Positions 1 through 7,735 of a stretch of 21,296 nucleotides of DNA are shown piece by piece (within the stretch, counting starts at the first letter, position 1; each line of letters starts with the position of its first letter). The position numbers and the translations under genes are program-made. The DNA is from Syntrophus sp. (in: bacteria) (GTDB lineage: Bacteria; Desulfobacterota; Syntrophia; Syntrophales; UBA5619): positions 1 through 21,296 of the forward strand of contig PNOO01000010.1 in the NCBI GenBank assembly GCA_013824905.1. Reading direction: 5' to 3'. Below the pieces are notes generated by a model. The model did not search any database. It was not told the DNA's origin and saw only the letters and a program-made list of their open reading frames with translations.

Positions 1-87
1 ACAATGGCCAAAAACGGTGATGACACATTGATAGACGGAAACGAAAATATTTCAAATTCCTGGGATGAAGAAGAATGGCAATGGTAG
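1..87 (+). CDS. mazE: MazE/AbrB-type antitoxin, C-terminal fragment (5' end outside window)
   Basis: The frame is open from the window edge to TAG at 85-87 and encodes the last 28 residues of a protein. The tail contains a G-D-D-x-L-I-D-G segment and ends in W-D-E-E-E-W-Q-W. Acidic, tryptophan-containing tails of this kind are typical of MazE-family antitoxins; in that family the N-terminal AbrB/SpoVT swapped-hairpin domain binds the operator and the acidic tail occupies the toxin's active groove. Here only the toxin-binding tail is visible. The stop codon lies inside the start region of the downstream toxin gene, so the two are translationally coupled in the usual antitoxin-first order. The family call rests on the tail sequence and on the adjacent MazF; the DNA-binding domain could not be seen. 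Confidence 0.75.
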   Translation, partial: TMAKNGDDTLIDGNENISNSWDEEEWQW

Positions 88-404
88 TGAATCGATTCGA
101 TGTGTATTTGATAAATCTTGATCCTACTGTTGGTTCTGAAATTCAGAAAACACGACCTTGTGTGATTATTTCGCCGGACGAAATGAACCGGCATATCCGC
201 ACCGTCATAGTTGCCCCGATGACGACCGCCGGGAAAGAGTATCCCACACGAATAACTTGCGAATTTAAGAAGAAAAAAGGACATATCGTGTTAGATCAGA
301 TACGAACAATAGACAAAAAGCGACTGATAAAAAACCTCGGCACTCTTGATTCAGAAACCCAGTTAAAGGTTATTTCCGTCTTACAGCGGCTCTTTGCATT
401 TTAA
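75..404 (+). CDS. mazF: MazF family endoribonuclease toxin
   Basis: A protein of about 109 residues covering the complete PemK/MazF fold. Family landmarks are the N-terminal F-D-V-Y-L-I-N-L-D-P, then G-S-E-I-Q-K-T-R-P-C, then the S-P-D-E-M-N-R-H block and V-A-P-M-T-T, and a C-terminal L-D-Q-I-R-T followed by a long helix. MazF toxins cleave single-stranded RNA at short sequences and stop growth when the labile antitoxin is lost. The gene overlaps the antitoxin stop at 85-87. The start is uncertain: ATG at 75 lies just after a GGATGAAG tract, while ATG at 81 gives an N-terminus closer to common homologues. Both give the same domain. No truncation or missing conserved block is seen, so the toxin looks intact. 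Confidence 0.93.
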   Translation: MAMVVNRFDVYLINLDPTVGSEIQKTRPCVIISPDEMNRHIRTVIVAPMTTAGKEYPTRITCEFKKKKGHIVLDQIRTIDKKRLIKNLGTLDSETQLKVISVLQRLFAF

Positions 405-528
405 GATGGTCCAAGTCAATCCACCGGACACTCGTTCAGTATTACATAAACTTGCAAACATTGCGCGACTATCCGATAGAAAAGATTGTCTCATATAAAG
501 ATGATAATTTGAAAGTTTGGATTGAACG

Positions 529-1005
529 ATGAAAAAATTATTCCGAAGAATTGCAGCATTCATGATACTCGCCCCCGGTCTAATATGGACCTATTTCCTG
601 TTATTTTTTATTGGCAAAGAAAGAGCAATCAAATTGTGTGGGCCATTTTTTACATTAGCTTCAAAGCCTTTCGCAAGAAATTGGGTGTCGAAAATAGAAA
701 GTGCATCCGACTTTGATAATTTCTCTATCAAAATGAGGAAAGATTTTTGGCTATGGGGCCCTTTATTTGATTTTTCAATAGTTCAAGACGATCATAACAC
801 CTTTAAGTTGAATATCACATATTGTCCGATCTGTGATGTAATAAAAGCAGTTGGCCTTTCCGGATTGGCGCCTTTTGTTTGTGAAGCAGATTGGCAGGTG
901 GCCAACGAGAACAAAGATAAATGGCTATTTAAACGCGAATATCAGTTATCAACGGGCGATCCTTATTGTGATCACACCTATTTAAGAAAAACTCAAAATA
1001 CTTAG
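529..1005 (+). CDS. L-2-amino-thiazoline-4-carboxylate hydrolase-like family protein, membrane-anchored
   Basis: A 158-residue protein with one hydrophobic segment near residues 8-28, probably an inner-membrane anchor. A C-terminal domain follows that matches the ATC hydrolase-like family by pattern: C99-P-x-C102-D, then G-L, A-P-F-x-C118-E-A-D121, a W-x-F-x-R stretch, and a final C147-D-H149. In characterised members ATC hydrolases open a cyclic cysteine precursor, but most relatives in anaerobes have no known substrate and the cysteines may bind metal. The neighbours do not suggest a pathway. The coding sequence is AT-rich like the upstream toxin-antitoxin pair and unlike the gene after it. 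The start follows a weak GGAT Shine-Dalgarno-like site. The family assignment is moderately sure; the function is unknown. Confidence 0.65.
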   Translation: MKKLFRRIAAFMILAPGLIWTYFLLFFIGKERAIKLCGPFFTLASKPFARNWVSKIESASDFDNFSIKMRKDFWLWGPLFDFSIVQDDHNTFKLNITYCPICDVIKAVGLSGLAPFVCEADWQVANENKDKWLFKREYQLSTGDPYCDHTYLRKTQNT

Positions 1006-1096
1006 CCACTGTTGGAATAATTAATGAAATGATTTGAGAGTGATCTGGCACTTACACATATCAGTTTACGAAGCTTCAAAATAATAGGAGCATTTC

Positions 1097-2347
1097 ATGA
1101 AGAACGTATTTGAACCTTGTTCTATAGGAAATCTCACGTTAAAAAACAGGATCATCCGTGCCGCAACACACGAAGGGATGGCGCATCGCGATGGGATGCC
1201 GATGGACGATCTTCTGCAGACGTATCAACGTCTGGCGGTAGGCGGTGCAGGCGCGATCATCACCGGGTACGTGAGCGTGAAACAAAACGGCAGGACTTTC
1301 CCGAACATGCTCATGTTCGATAACGACACCTATATCCCTGTCTACAAATCCATCAACGAACGGTTGAAGCAGTTCAATGCACCGATCATCCTGCAAATCG
1401 CCCACGGTGGCAGCAGGTCAATGGCAAAAATCACCGGCCAGGATGTCATCAGCGCAAGCGGACGTAGAAAGAACGATTACGGGGACGCGGTGAAAGAAGC
1501 GAGCGAGACGGAGATCCGGTCGATCGTCGGGGCCTTCGTGGATGCGATCGTTCGTGCGAAGGCGGCGGGCTTTGACGGAGTTGAGCTTCATGCCGCGCAT
1601 GGCTATCTTCTTTCTGAATTCGTTTCTCCGGTATTGAACAAACGCAGGGATGAGTGGGGCGGATCAACAGAAAATCGGCTGCGGATCGTGACCGGGATTT
1701 TCTCCTCGGCACGAAAGGAAGTTGGCAACAGCTTTCCCATCCTCGTTAAGATGAGCAGCCATGATGAATTCAGACGGGGGCTGACCGAAGCCGAGGCGGT
1801 CAAGATCGCCCGGATACTGCAGGCGGCCTCGTGCGACGCCATCGAAGTCTCCTGCGGTTATGGAGACTTCATGCACACTATCCACATGCCCAAGGTTCCC
1901 GTGGACGCCGTCCTTGGGCTCATGCCGCGGTATCGCAATATGCCGGGTTATCAAAAAATGCTTTTCAGGCTGATGGCTCCCTTTTTGGCAAGGGTCCGGG
2001 CGCCCCTCCACAATTACAATGTTCCTCTGGCAGAACAGATCAAGCGTCATGTCGACATCCCGGTCATCGCAGTGGGCGGGATCAGAAACCTGCAGGATAT
2101 GAAAACGATCGTATCGGATAAGGGTATTGATTTTGTCTCTCTGTCGCGGCCGTTCATCATCGAACCTGATATTGTGAACAGGTTTCAGCAGGGACAGCAA
2201 AGCTCGCGGTGCATTGACTGCGGGTTCTGCCTGATCGGTGTGACCAAAAATAAGCTGCGATGCTATTATGGACGTGTCCCCGATTCGCGAGTCAGTCGGC
2301 AGGTCGGGCAGAGCGAAACAAAACCCGACAACCTAAACTCTAAATAG
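1097..2347 (+). CDS. Old-yellow-enzyme-family NADH:flavin oxidoreductase with 4Fe-4S cysteine cluster
   Basis: A 416-residue (beta/alpha)8-barrel enzyme of the OYE/2,4-dienoyl-CoA reductase group. Seen in the sequence: the N-terminal P-C-S-I-G-x-L-T-L-K-N-R opening; the active-site block G-V-E-L-H165-A-A-H168-G-Y170; the following R-x-D-x-W-G-G-S-x-E-N-R; and a phosphate-binding G-G-I-R near 328-330 with S-R-P-F at 350-353. Cysteines 372, 375, 378 and 389 (CX2CX2CX10C) match the Fe-S site of trimethylamine dehydrogenase/dienoyl-CoA reductase-type members. The C-terminal FAD/NAD(P)-binding domain of those enzymes is missing, so electrons must come from another protein. AGGAG precedes ATG at good spacing. 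The gene is followed after 81 bases by a SelW-like selenoprotein and a flavodoxin-fold reductase, which suggests a shared redox role. The substrate cannot be inferred. Confidence 0.9.
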   Translation: MKNVFEPCSIGNLTLKNRIIRAATHEGMAHRDGMPMDDLLQTYQRLAVGGAGAIITGYVSVKQNGRTFPNMLMFDNDTYIPVYKSINERLKQFNAPIILQIAHGGSRSMAKITGQDVISASGRRKNDYGDAVKEASETEIRSIVGAFVDAIVRAKAAGFDGVELHAAHGYLLSEFVSPVLNKRRDEWGGSTENRLRIVTGIFSSARKEVGNSFPILVKMSSHDEFRRGLTEAEAVKIARILQAASCDAIEVSCGYGDFMHTIHMPKVPVDAVLGLMPRYRNMPGYQKMLFRLMAPFLARVRAPLHNYNVPLAEQIKRHVDIPVIAVGGIRNLQDMKTIVSDKGIDFVSLSRPFIIEPDIVNRFQQGQQSSRCIDCGFCLIGVTKNKLRCYYGRVPDSRVSRQVGQSETKPDNLNSK

Positions 2348-2417
2348 TCGTTCCAGGCCGAATACTACGCGGCGTGTGAACTCGTCGTTAGATGGACTTG
2401 ATCGCCATTTATGAACT

Positions 2418-2424
2418 AAGGAGG
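2418..2424 (+). promoter_or_regulatory. Shine-Dalgarno site fixing the selenoprotein start
   Basis: AAGGAGG lies 4 bases before ATG 2429. It is among the strongest ribosome-binding sites in the window. It supports initiation at 2429, upstream of the in-frame TGA, rather than at the internal GTG 2486 downstream of it. Confidence 0.75.
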
Positions 2425-2428
2425 CGTT

Positions 2429-2683
2429 ATGAACATTTTTATTGAATATTGTGTTGTTTGAAACTTTCTTCCTCAAGCTTCCCGTGTGGAAACAGAATTG
2501 AAGGCAAGTTACCCCGATTCAAATATCAAATTGATTGAAGGAGGTGGCGGTATCTTCGATGTCACGTGTAACGGCAAGTTGATCTACTCTAAACAAAATA
2601 TTGAAGGACAGCCGTTTCCCAAAGAGGGAGAAATCACCAGGTTGATCGAGCAAGAGATGAATTTGTGCGCAAGAGCAAGATGA
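2429..2683 (+). CDS. SelW/Rdx-family selenoprotein (in-frame TGA at 2459-2461 read as selenocysteine)
   Basis: Reading ATG 2429 through TGA 2459-2461 gives an 84-residue protein with Cys8-Val-Val-Sec11. This is the CxxU/CxxC thioredoxin-like redox motif found at this position in SelW/SelT/SelH/Rdx proteins. The reading frame continues without another stop and keeps the family pattern after the TGA: N-F-L-P-x-A-S-R-V-E, then L-I-E-G-G-G-G-I-F-D-V, then K-L-I-Y-S-K and an F-P-K-E-G-E-I segment. Length agrees with bacterial members (about 75-95 residues). A strong AAGGAGG precedes the ATG. The stop TGA (2681-2683) overlaps the next ATG as ATGA, coupling it to a flavin oxidoreductase. A stem-loop sits shortly after the TGA at SECIS distance. 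If UGA were a true stop, only a 10-residue peptide would be made and family similarity on both sides would be unexplained. The protein is probably a cytosolic thiol/selenol redox partner; its substrate is unknown. Confidence 0.88.
2479..2491 (+). promoter_or_regulatory. Candidate bacterial SECIS hairpin (upper stem and apical loop)
   Basis: TTCC (2479-2482) pairs with GGAA (2488-2491) around the 5-base loop CGTGT. CTTC at 2468-2471 can pair with GAAG at 2500-2503 as a lower stem. The apical loop begins about 21 bases after the TGA and has a G among its first two bases; both agree with published bacterial SECIS rules. Such a loop would recruit SelB with Sec-tRNA. Pairing was done by eye and the upper stem is short, so the structure is tentative. 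Confidence 0.5.
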
Positions 2684-3288
2684 GAATCCTGATTATACTC
2701 GGCCATCCCGATCCAAAGAGTTTTAATCACGCCATCGCTTCAGGTGTATATGACGCCCTGCGGACTGACGGTCATCAGGTCACCTTTCACGATCTCTGCG
2801 CGGAGGCCTTTGATCCTCTGCTCCCCGTTCAGGAAATTTCCGAGAGGGGCGCGATCACCGCGGTCATACAGAGGCACTGTGAAGAGCTGCGGTCCGCCGA
2901 TGGCATCATCATCGTCCATCCCAATTGGTGGGGGCAGCCACCGGCCATCCTGAAAGGTTGGATCGACAGGGTCATCCGTCCGGGTGTGGCCTACCGGTTT
3001 GAGGAAGGTGACAGCGGCGATGGCGTCCCTGTCGGTTTGCTCAATGCAATGGCTGCGGTTGTGCTGAACACGTCGAATACGCCGGACGAGCGAGAGCAAA
3101 GAGTCTTCGGAGATCCCCTAGATGCGCTGTGGAGGCGATGCATTTTCGATCTATGCGGTGTGCGGAGTTTCCACCGTAGAATGTTCAACGTGATTGTCAC
3201 GAGCACGCCACAGCAGCGACTGGCATGGCTCGAGGAGGCAAAGGAACTTTGCAGGAACGTCTTCCAACAGGGGGCGCATAACACGTAA
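2680..3288 (+). CDS. Flavodoxin-fold NAD(P)H:quinone oxidoreductase (NQO/MdaB-like)
   Basis: From ATG 2680 the product is 202 residues. Landmarks: strand-1 I-L-I-I-L-G-H-P followed by the phosphate-binding S-F-N, then the family signature H80-P-N-W-W-G-Q-P-P-A-I-L-K-G-W-I-D-R with P-G-V-A-Y-R-F after it. These fit FMN/FAD-dependent NAD(P)H quinone reductases, which make two-electron reductions of quinones or similar acceptors in the cytosol. A GTG at 2665 would extend the protein by five residues, but ATG 2680 gives the usual family N-terminus and overlaps the selenoprotein stop as ATGA. Its own Shine-Dalgarno site is poor. Its translation therefore probably depends on ribosomes finishing the upstream Sec-containing frame, which could tie its expression to selenium supply. 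The exact acceptor is unknown. Confidence 0.88.
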   Translation: MRILIILGHPDPKSFNHAIASGVYDALRTDGHQVTFHDLCAEAFDPLLPVQEISERGAITAVIQRHCEELRSADGIIIVHPNWWGQPPAILKGWIDRVIRPGVAYRFEEGDSGDGVPVGLLNAMAAVVLNTSNTPDEREQRVFGDPLDALWRRCIFDLCGVRSFHRRMFNVIVTSTPQQRLAWLEEAKELCRNVFQQGAHNT

Positions 3289-3306
3289 CAAGGCCATGGA
3301 CAGCGA

Positions 3307-3329
3307 CAAGGAATGGTAGCCGTTCCTTG
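3307..3329 (+). other. Ten-base-pair hairpin downstream of the quinone reductase gene
   Basis: Bases 3307-3316 pair with 3320-3329 (ten pairs including one G-U) around a TAG loop. It sits 18 bases after the oxidoreductase stop. There is no T-rich tail, so it is not a standard intrinsic terminator. It may stabilise or process the mRNA between the redox genes and the nitrilase. Confidence 0.45.
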
Positions 3330-3358
3330 CACATTATGGCCGCTGATGGCGCTAACGC

Positions 3359-3377
3359 CGTGCTGTCAAACAGCACG
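3359..3377 (+). other. Eight-base-pair hairpin in the nitrilase leader
   Basis: CGTGCTGT (3359-3366) and ACAGCACG (3370-3377) form a perfect inverted repeat with loop CAA, about 50 bases before the nitrilase start. No T tract follows. It could be an operator-like dyad or an mRNA leader structure; nothing in the sequence decides between these. Confidence 0.4.
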
Positions 3378-3428
3378 TGCCATCGTCCTTGGAGACGCGC
3401 AGACCGATATGGAGAGGAGACCTGAGTA

Positions 3429-4382
3429 ATGACTTCGCCTGCGAAAGAGACAAAGGTTCAGGTTGCCGTAGTACAAGCGGCGGCAGTGCCGTTCGATACG
3501 GAAGCCTGTGTTGACAAGGCGGTTCGCCTGATTGAAGAAGCCGCCGCTGGCGGCTCAAAGGTGATCGTCTTCCCGGAGGCGTTCATCGTCGGATATCCGA
3601 AGGGGATCAGCTATGGCCTTGTGGTTGGTGCGCGCGATGCGGCCGGGCGTGAAGAGTTTCGGATTTATCTCGACGCGGCTATCGAGGTGCCTGGTCCGCA
3701 AACACAGCGGCTCGCAGAGGCCGCCGCGGCAAGTGGAAGTTACGTAGTGATGGGCGTAATCGAGCGCGAACGGGGCACCTGTTACTGCACAGTGCTTTTC
3801 TTTGGTCCGGACGGCCGGTTGCTCGGCAAACACCGCAAGCTCATGCCGACCGCGTTGGAGCGAATGATCTGGGGATTCGGTGACGGTTCGACACTAACGG
3901 TGGTGGATAGCCCGTACGGCCGGATCGGCTCGGTGATCTGCTGGGAGAACTACATGCCGATGCTGCGGATGGCGATGTACTCGAAGAATGTTGCGCTCTA
4001 CTGCGCGCCTACCGCCGATGATCGAGACACTTGGCTGTCGTCGATGCAGCACATCGCCCTGGAAGGGCGCTGCTTCGTTCTGACGGCATGCCAGTTCATC
4101 CGCAAGAAGGATTTTCCGGACACCGTGCGCGTGTCCCTCGGCGACTCGCCGGATGCCGTTTTGATGCGCGGCGGCAGTGCCATCATCAGTCCTCTCGGTA
4201 AGGTACTGGCAGGCCCCTATTTCGAGGGCGAAACCATCCTGACGGCGGTCCTCGATCTCAACGATATTGGCCGTGGAAAATTCGATTTCGATGTCGTCGG
4301 ACATTACAGCCGGCCGGATATATTTCAGTTGATCGTCAATGAGGCGGCTATGCACCCGGTTGTAGCGAAGACGGAGGACTGA
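3429..4382 (+). CDS. Nitrilase (branch 1 of the nitrilase superfamily)
   Basis: A 317-residue carbon-nitrogen hydrolase with the full catalytic set: Glu50 in F-P-E-A-F, Lys137 in H-R-K-L-M-P-T, and nucleophile Cys171 in C-W-E-N-Y-M-P. Glu144, the auxiliary acidic residue after the lysine, is present too. The C-W-E-N context is characteristic of true nitrilases, which convert organic nitriles to the carboxylic acid plus ammonia, rather than of amidases. The later blocks D-T-W, H-I-A-L-E-G-R-C-F-V and G-G-S-A-I-I-S-P-L-G are also typical. GAGGAG precedes ATG at a good distance. The gene lies 140 bases after the quinone reductase with two hairpins between, so membership of the same operon is uncertain. 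The substrate (aliphatic, aryl or arylaceto nitrile) cannot be told from sequence alone. Confidence 0.92.
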   Translation: MTSPAKETKVQVAVVQAAAVPFDTEACVDKAVRLIEEAAAGGSKVIVFPEAFIVGYPKGISYGLVVGARDAAGREEFRIYLDAAIEVPGPQTQRLAEAAAASGSYVVMGVIERERGTCYCTVLFFGPDGRLLGKHRKLMPTALERMIWGFGDGSTLTVVDSPYGRIGSVICWENYMPMLRMAMYSKNVALYCAPTADDRDTWLSSMQHIALEGRCFVLTACQFIRKKDFPDTVRVSLGDSPDAVLMRGGSAIISPLGKVLAGPYFEGETILTAVLDLNDIGRGKFDFDVVGHYSRPDIFQLIVNEAAMHPVVAKTED

Positions 4383-4493
4383 CATAGCGATGATCACGCG
4401 ATGCCGCTTATACAAAGCACCGAATCGGCCATAAAAAGGCCTTTTGCACGATGCCCTTCGAGAGAAGGGTATCAGTTGACGCCGCATGGATTT

Positions 4494-4568
4494 GGAGCAT
4501 GTTGCTCCACACCATCCGGCATGCGGGTCCGCACCGGGCGGTTCATAGTCGCCGTATTTGTGGCGACT
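4494..4568 (-). repeat. Three consecutive hairpins; possible remnant of a group II intron or similar structured element
   Basis: Read on the minus strand, three inverted repeats follow one another. The first is AGTCGCC/GGCGACT with an 8-base loop (4547-4568). The second is a longer GC-rich stem, 4511-4519 with 4534-4542, capped by an inner TGCGG/CCGCA stem. The third is GGAGCA/TGCTCC with a 3-base loop (4494-4508). The middle block resembles sequence I associate from memory with the 3' region of bacterial group II introns, but it does not fold as a textbook domain V (no clear GNRA loop). No reverse transcriptase is encoded nearby, so at most a remnant is present. It sits between the nitrilase and der stop codons, where a structured element would do little harm. 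Confidence 0.4.
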
Positions 4569-4617
4569 TCCGGCTTGCAGACGTCGCTTGAGGGTTGCAA
4601 ACACCACCGACAATAGG

Positions 4618-5934
<1,317 letters not shown>

Positions 5935-6022
5935 GCTGTTCTTGTCTCAGGTCATTCGATCTCTTGTCAGATGTCTCTTTTCTATCCGATCGCTTAGGGA
6001 ATGTCCACCCGTCTTTTCGGTA

Positions 6023-7210
6023 TCACCCTTTTAGGTCGCGTCCCCGGAGGGCGAAATAGATCGTGCCCAGGAGGCCGAAAGCCGTCGCGGTTAGCAGGTT
6101 GACTGCCGGGGAGAGCTGCCAGAGGAAACCGGAGGCGAAGGCCGCCATGGAAACAACGACATCCCGGATCAGGTAGTAGAGACCGAACATCCCCGCCTTT
6201 TGATCCTCCGGCGCCAGGTCCATGATCAGTGCCTTGCGCGTCGGTTCGCCGAATTCCTTGAGGCCGCGGATGATGAAAGCGATGACCATCATCCAGAAGC
6301 TGTGCGAAAAGAGGAGAAAGAGGGGAAAGATCGTGAAATTGACAAAGGTGATCAGGACGAAAGGCTTTTTTGTCGTTCGGTCGGCGAGGTAGGCGACAGG
6401 GATATAGACGAGCATTGCCGTCGCCATCTCGATCGTCGTGAGTAAGCCGAATTGCACAGCGCTGATGCCGTTATTTTTAATACACCAGACGACAACGAAG
6501 GCGTAAGGGATCTGCTCGGCAAAGCGGATCAGGATGTCGGAGACAAGGAGGTTCCTAAGGTCCGTGCTCATGGAACGCCAGAGTCGCGTCGGCTGTCTTT
6601 CCGCCTTACCCCGCCGGCCGTCATCCTCGATCATCGCCTGTTGGAGGATCAGCGACACGACCCCCAGGAAGAAGGCGGCGACGAATGCGAGGCGGATACC
6701 CGTCCTGTCGCCGTAAAGCCCGATGAGGACGCCGCCGATGATCGGACCCAGGGCCATCGGAATCCGCCGGGTCAGGGAATGGACAGACACCCCCATTGTC
6801 CGTTTCTCTACGGGTAGCGCCCGGGAGACGAGGCTCATCGTCGCGGGAAGCGAGATCGCCGACCAGGAGAGAAAAAAGGCAGAACCGATAAAGACGGCCA
6901 GCCAGTGGGGGAAGAGAATGACGATGAGGTAGCCGGACAAGGCGACGAGGTTGAAAACGACGAGTGCCCGCTTATAGCCGAGGCGGTCGCTCAGGTAGCC
7001 GCCGGGGAAGGAATACAGGGCGGAGAGGAGGTTGTCCATCCCGTTGAGAAAGCCGACCGACAGGATGCCTCCCCCCAGGGCGAGCAGGTAGATCGGCAGG
7101 AATCGCTCGGCCATCTTTTCACCGAGTCCGATGAGGATCGCCATGAACAGGAGAGCCACGACGCTTTTTTTCAGACCGAAGAAATCGACAATCCTTTTGC
7201 GCCAAGTCAT
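6023..7210 (-). CDS. Major facilitator superfamily transporter
   Basis: A 395-residue integral membrane protein with about twelve hydrophobic helices. The MFS loop-2/3 signature appears as G-G-Y-L-S-D-R-L-G-Y-K-R between helices 2 and 3 and is echoed in the second half by A-Y-L-A-D-R-T-T-K-K. A basic/acidic central loop (near M-I-E-D-D-G-R-R-G-K) separates the two six-helix halves, and the tail is short and basic. The family moves small solutes by proton-coupled symport or antiport. The substrate is not predictable, although R-K-A-L-I-M-D-L-A-P-E-D after the second-half helices recalls drug-efflux-like MFS members. I chose ATG 7210 because GGAGAGGG lies about 8 bases upstream; the GTG at 7219 directly abuts that site and would leave no spacing. 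Confidence 0.88.
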   Translation of the reverse strand: MTWRKRIVDFFGLKKSVVALLFMAILIGLGEKMAERFLPIYLLALGGGILSVGFLNGMDNLLSALYSFPGGYLSDRLGYKRALVVFNLVALSGYLIVILFPHWLAVFIGSAFFLSWSAISLPATMSLVSRALPVEKRTMGVSVHSLTRRIPMALGPIIGGVLIGLYGDRTGIRLAFVAAFFLGVVSLILQQAMIEDDGRRGKAERQPTRLWRSMSTDLRNLLVSDILIRFAEQIPYAFVVVWCIKNNGISAVQFGLLTTIEMATAMLVYIPVAYLADRTTKKPFVLITFVNFTIFPLFLLFSHSFWMMVIAFIIRGLKEFGEPTRKALIMDLAPEDQKAGMFGLYYLIRDVVVSMAAFASGFLWQLSPAVNLLTATAFGLLGTIYFALRGRDLKG

Positions 7211-7519
7211 TGACCACACCCTCTCCGATTGTATTTTTCTGCAGACTCCACTGGTTGGGTACCTTAGCCCATTGCAGGATGCCGGTCAAGCGAGAGAAGA
7301 GCGAGGGAGGAGATCCATTCGGTAGGTCATAATCGTTTAGAGTGTCATCCCGGTAAGGATCAAACATGCGTTTATAACGATTGGCGCTCCATTTTCCAAG
7401 AAAACTAAAGTTTTTTCCTCTTCAGGCCGATTAAAGAATTAATCGATTAGATTTCCTTGTTTTCATTTGTTTGTCTTTTTTCATGTTTCTGCAAGGAAAC
7501 AGGACCGATGGGAGGTTGT
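7211..7519. other. Divergent intergenic region between MFS (-) and HTH (+) genes
   Basis: Just over 300 bases with no gene. The left part holds the candidate MFS promoter. The right part (about 7380-7480) is clearly AT-rich, with an AAAACT/AGTTTT dyad near 7400 and a 10-base palindrome TAATCGATTA at 7440-7449. These could be operator sites for the small HTH protein encoded just downstream, but no repeated half-sites were found that would support this. No convincing rightward -35/-10 pair was seen. Confidence 0.5.
7261..7289 (-). promoter_or_regulatory. Candidate sigma-70 promoter for the MFS gene
   Basis: On the minus strand TTGACC (7284-7289) and TAAGGT (7261-7266) are separated by exactly 17 bases and lie about 50 bases before the MFS start. 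The -35 is strong; the -10 matches three of six consensus bases. Confidence 0.4.
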
Positions 7520-7735
7520 ATGGAAATCATGACGGTTAAGGAAGTAGCAAATTTTCTGCGGTTGAAGGAAGCGACAGTTTGTCGTTTGGCTTCGGAGGGA
7601 AAGTTGCCGGGTGTCAAGGTGGGGAAGTCCTGGCGGTTTGATAGGGCGGCATTGGAGAGGCTGGTCACAGGTGCACAGTCGGACATGATCGGCGCCACGG
7701 ATGGTGGGACAAAGAATCAAAGCGGTAAGCATTGA
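7520..7735 (+). CDS. Small excisionase-type helix-turn-helix DNA-binding protein
   Basis: A 71-residue protein whose first 50 residues form a MerR-like winged helix of the excisionase/HTH_17 type: M-T-V-K-E-V-A-x-F-L-R-L, then a second helix ending C-R-L-A-S-E-G-K-L-P, the wing G-V-K-V-G-K-S-W-R-F, and D-R-A-A-L-E-R-L. The last 20 residues are polar and probably disordered. ATG 7520 is chosen because GGGAGG sits 4 bases upstream and the domain starts at once; an in-frame ATG at 7457 would add a Cys/Phe-rich leader unlike the family. Despite the domain name no integrase or phage gene is nearby, so a transcription-factor role is more likely than excision. It lies 126 bases upstream of, and on the same strand as, the chemoreceptor gene, and may regulate it. 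Confidence 0.8.
   Translation: MEIMTVKEVANFLRLKEATVCRLASEGKLPGVKVGKSWRFDRAALERLVTGAQSDMIGATDGGTKNQSGKH

Noticed and set aside
406..498. 30-codon ORF after mazF
   Set aside because: No ribosome site, no recognisable pattern; could be debris of an older gene but this cannot be supported.
1052..1066. TGGCAC before the OYE-like gene, resembling a sigma-54 -24 element
   Set aside because: No GC at the required -12 position 10 bases after the GG.
4427..4445. GGCC-N7-GGCC followed by TTTT after the nitrilase gene, terminator-like
   Set aside because: Only a four-pair stem and four T; too weak to call as an intrinsic terminator.
4401..4616. 71-codon ORF between nitrilase and der
   Set aside because: It runs through the hairpin element, lacks a ribosome site and has no family pattern; explained by the structured repeat.
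7440..7449. TAATCGATTA palindrome as an operator for the HTH protein
   Set aside because: A single 10-base AT-rich palindrome in AT-rich DNA is expected by chance and no second copy was seen.
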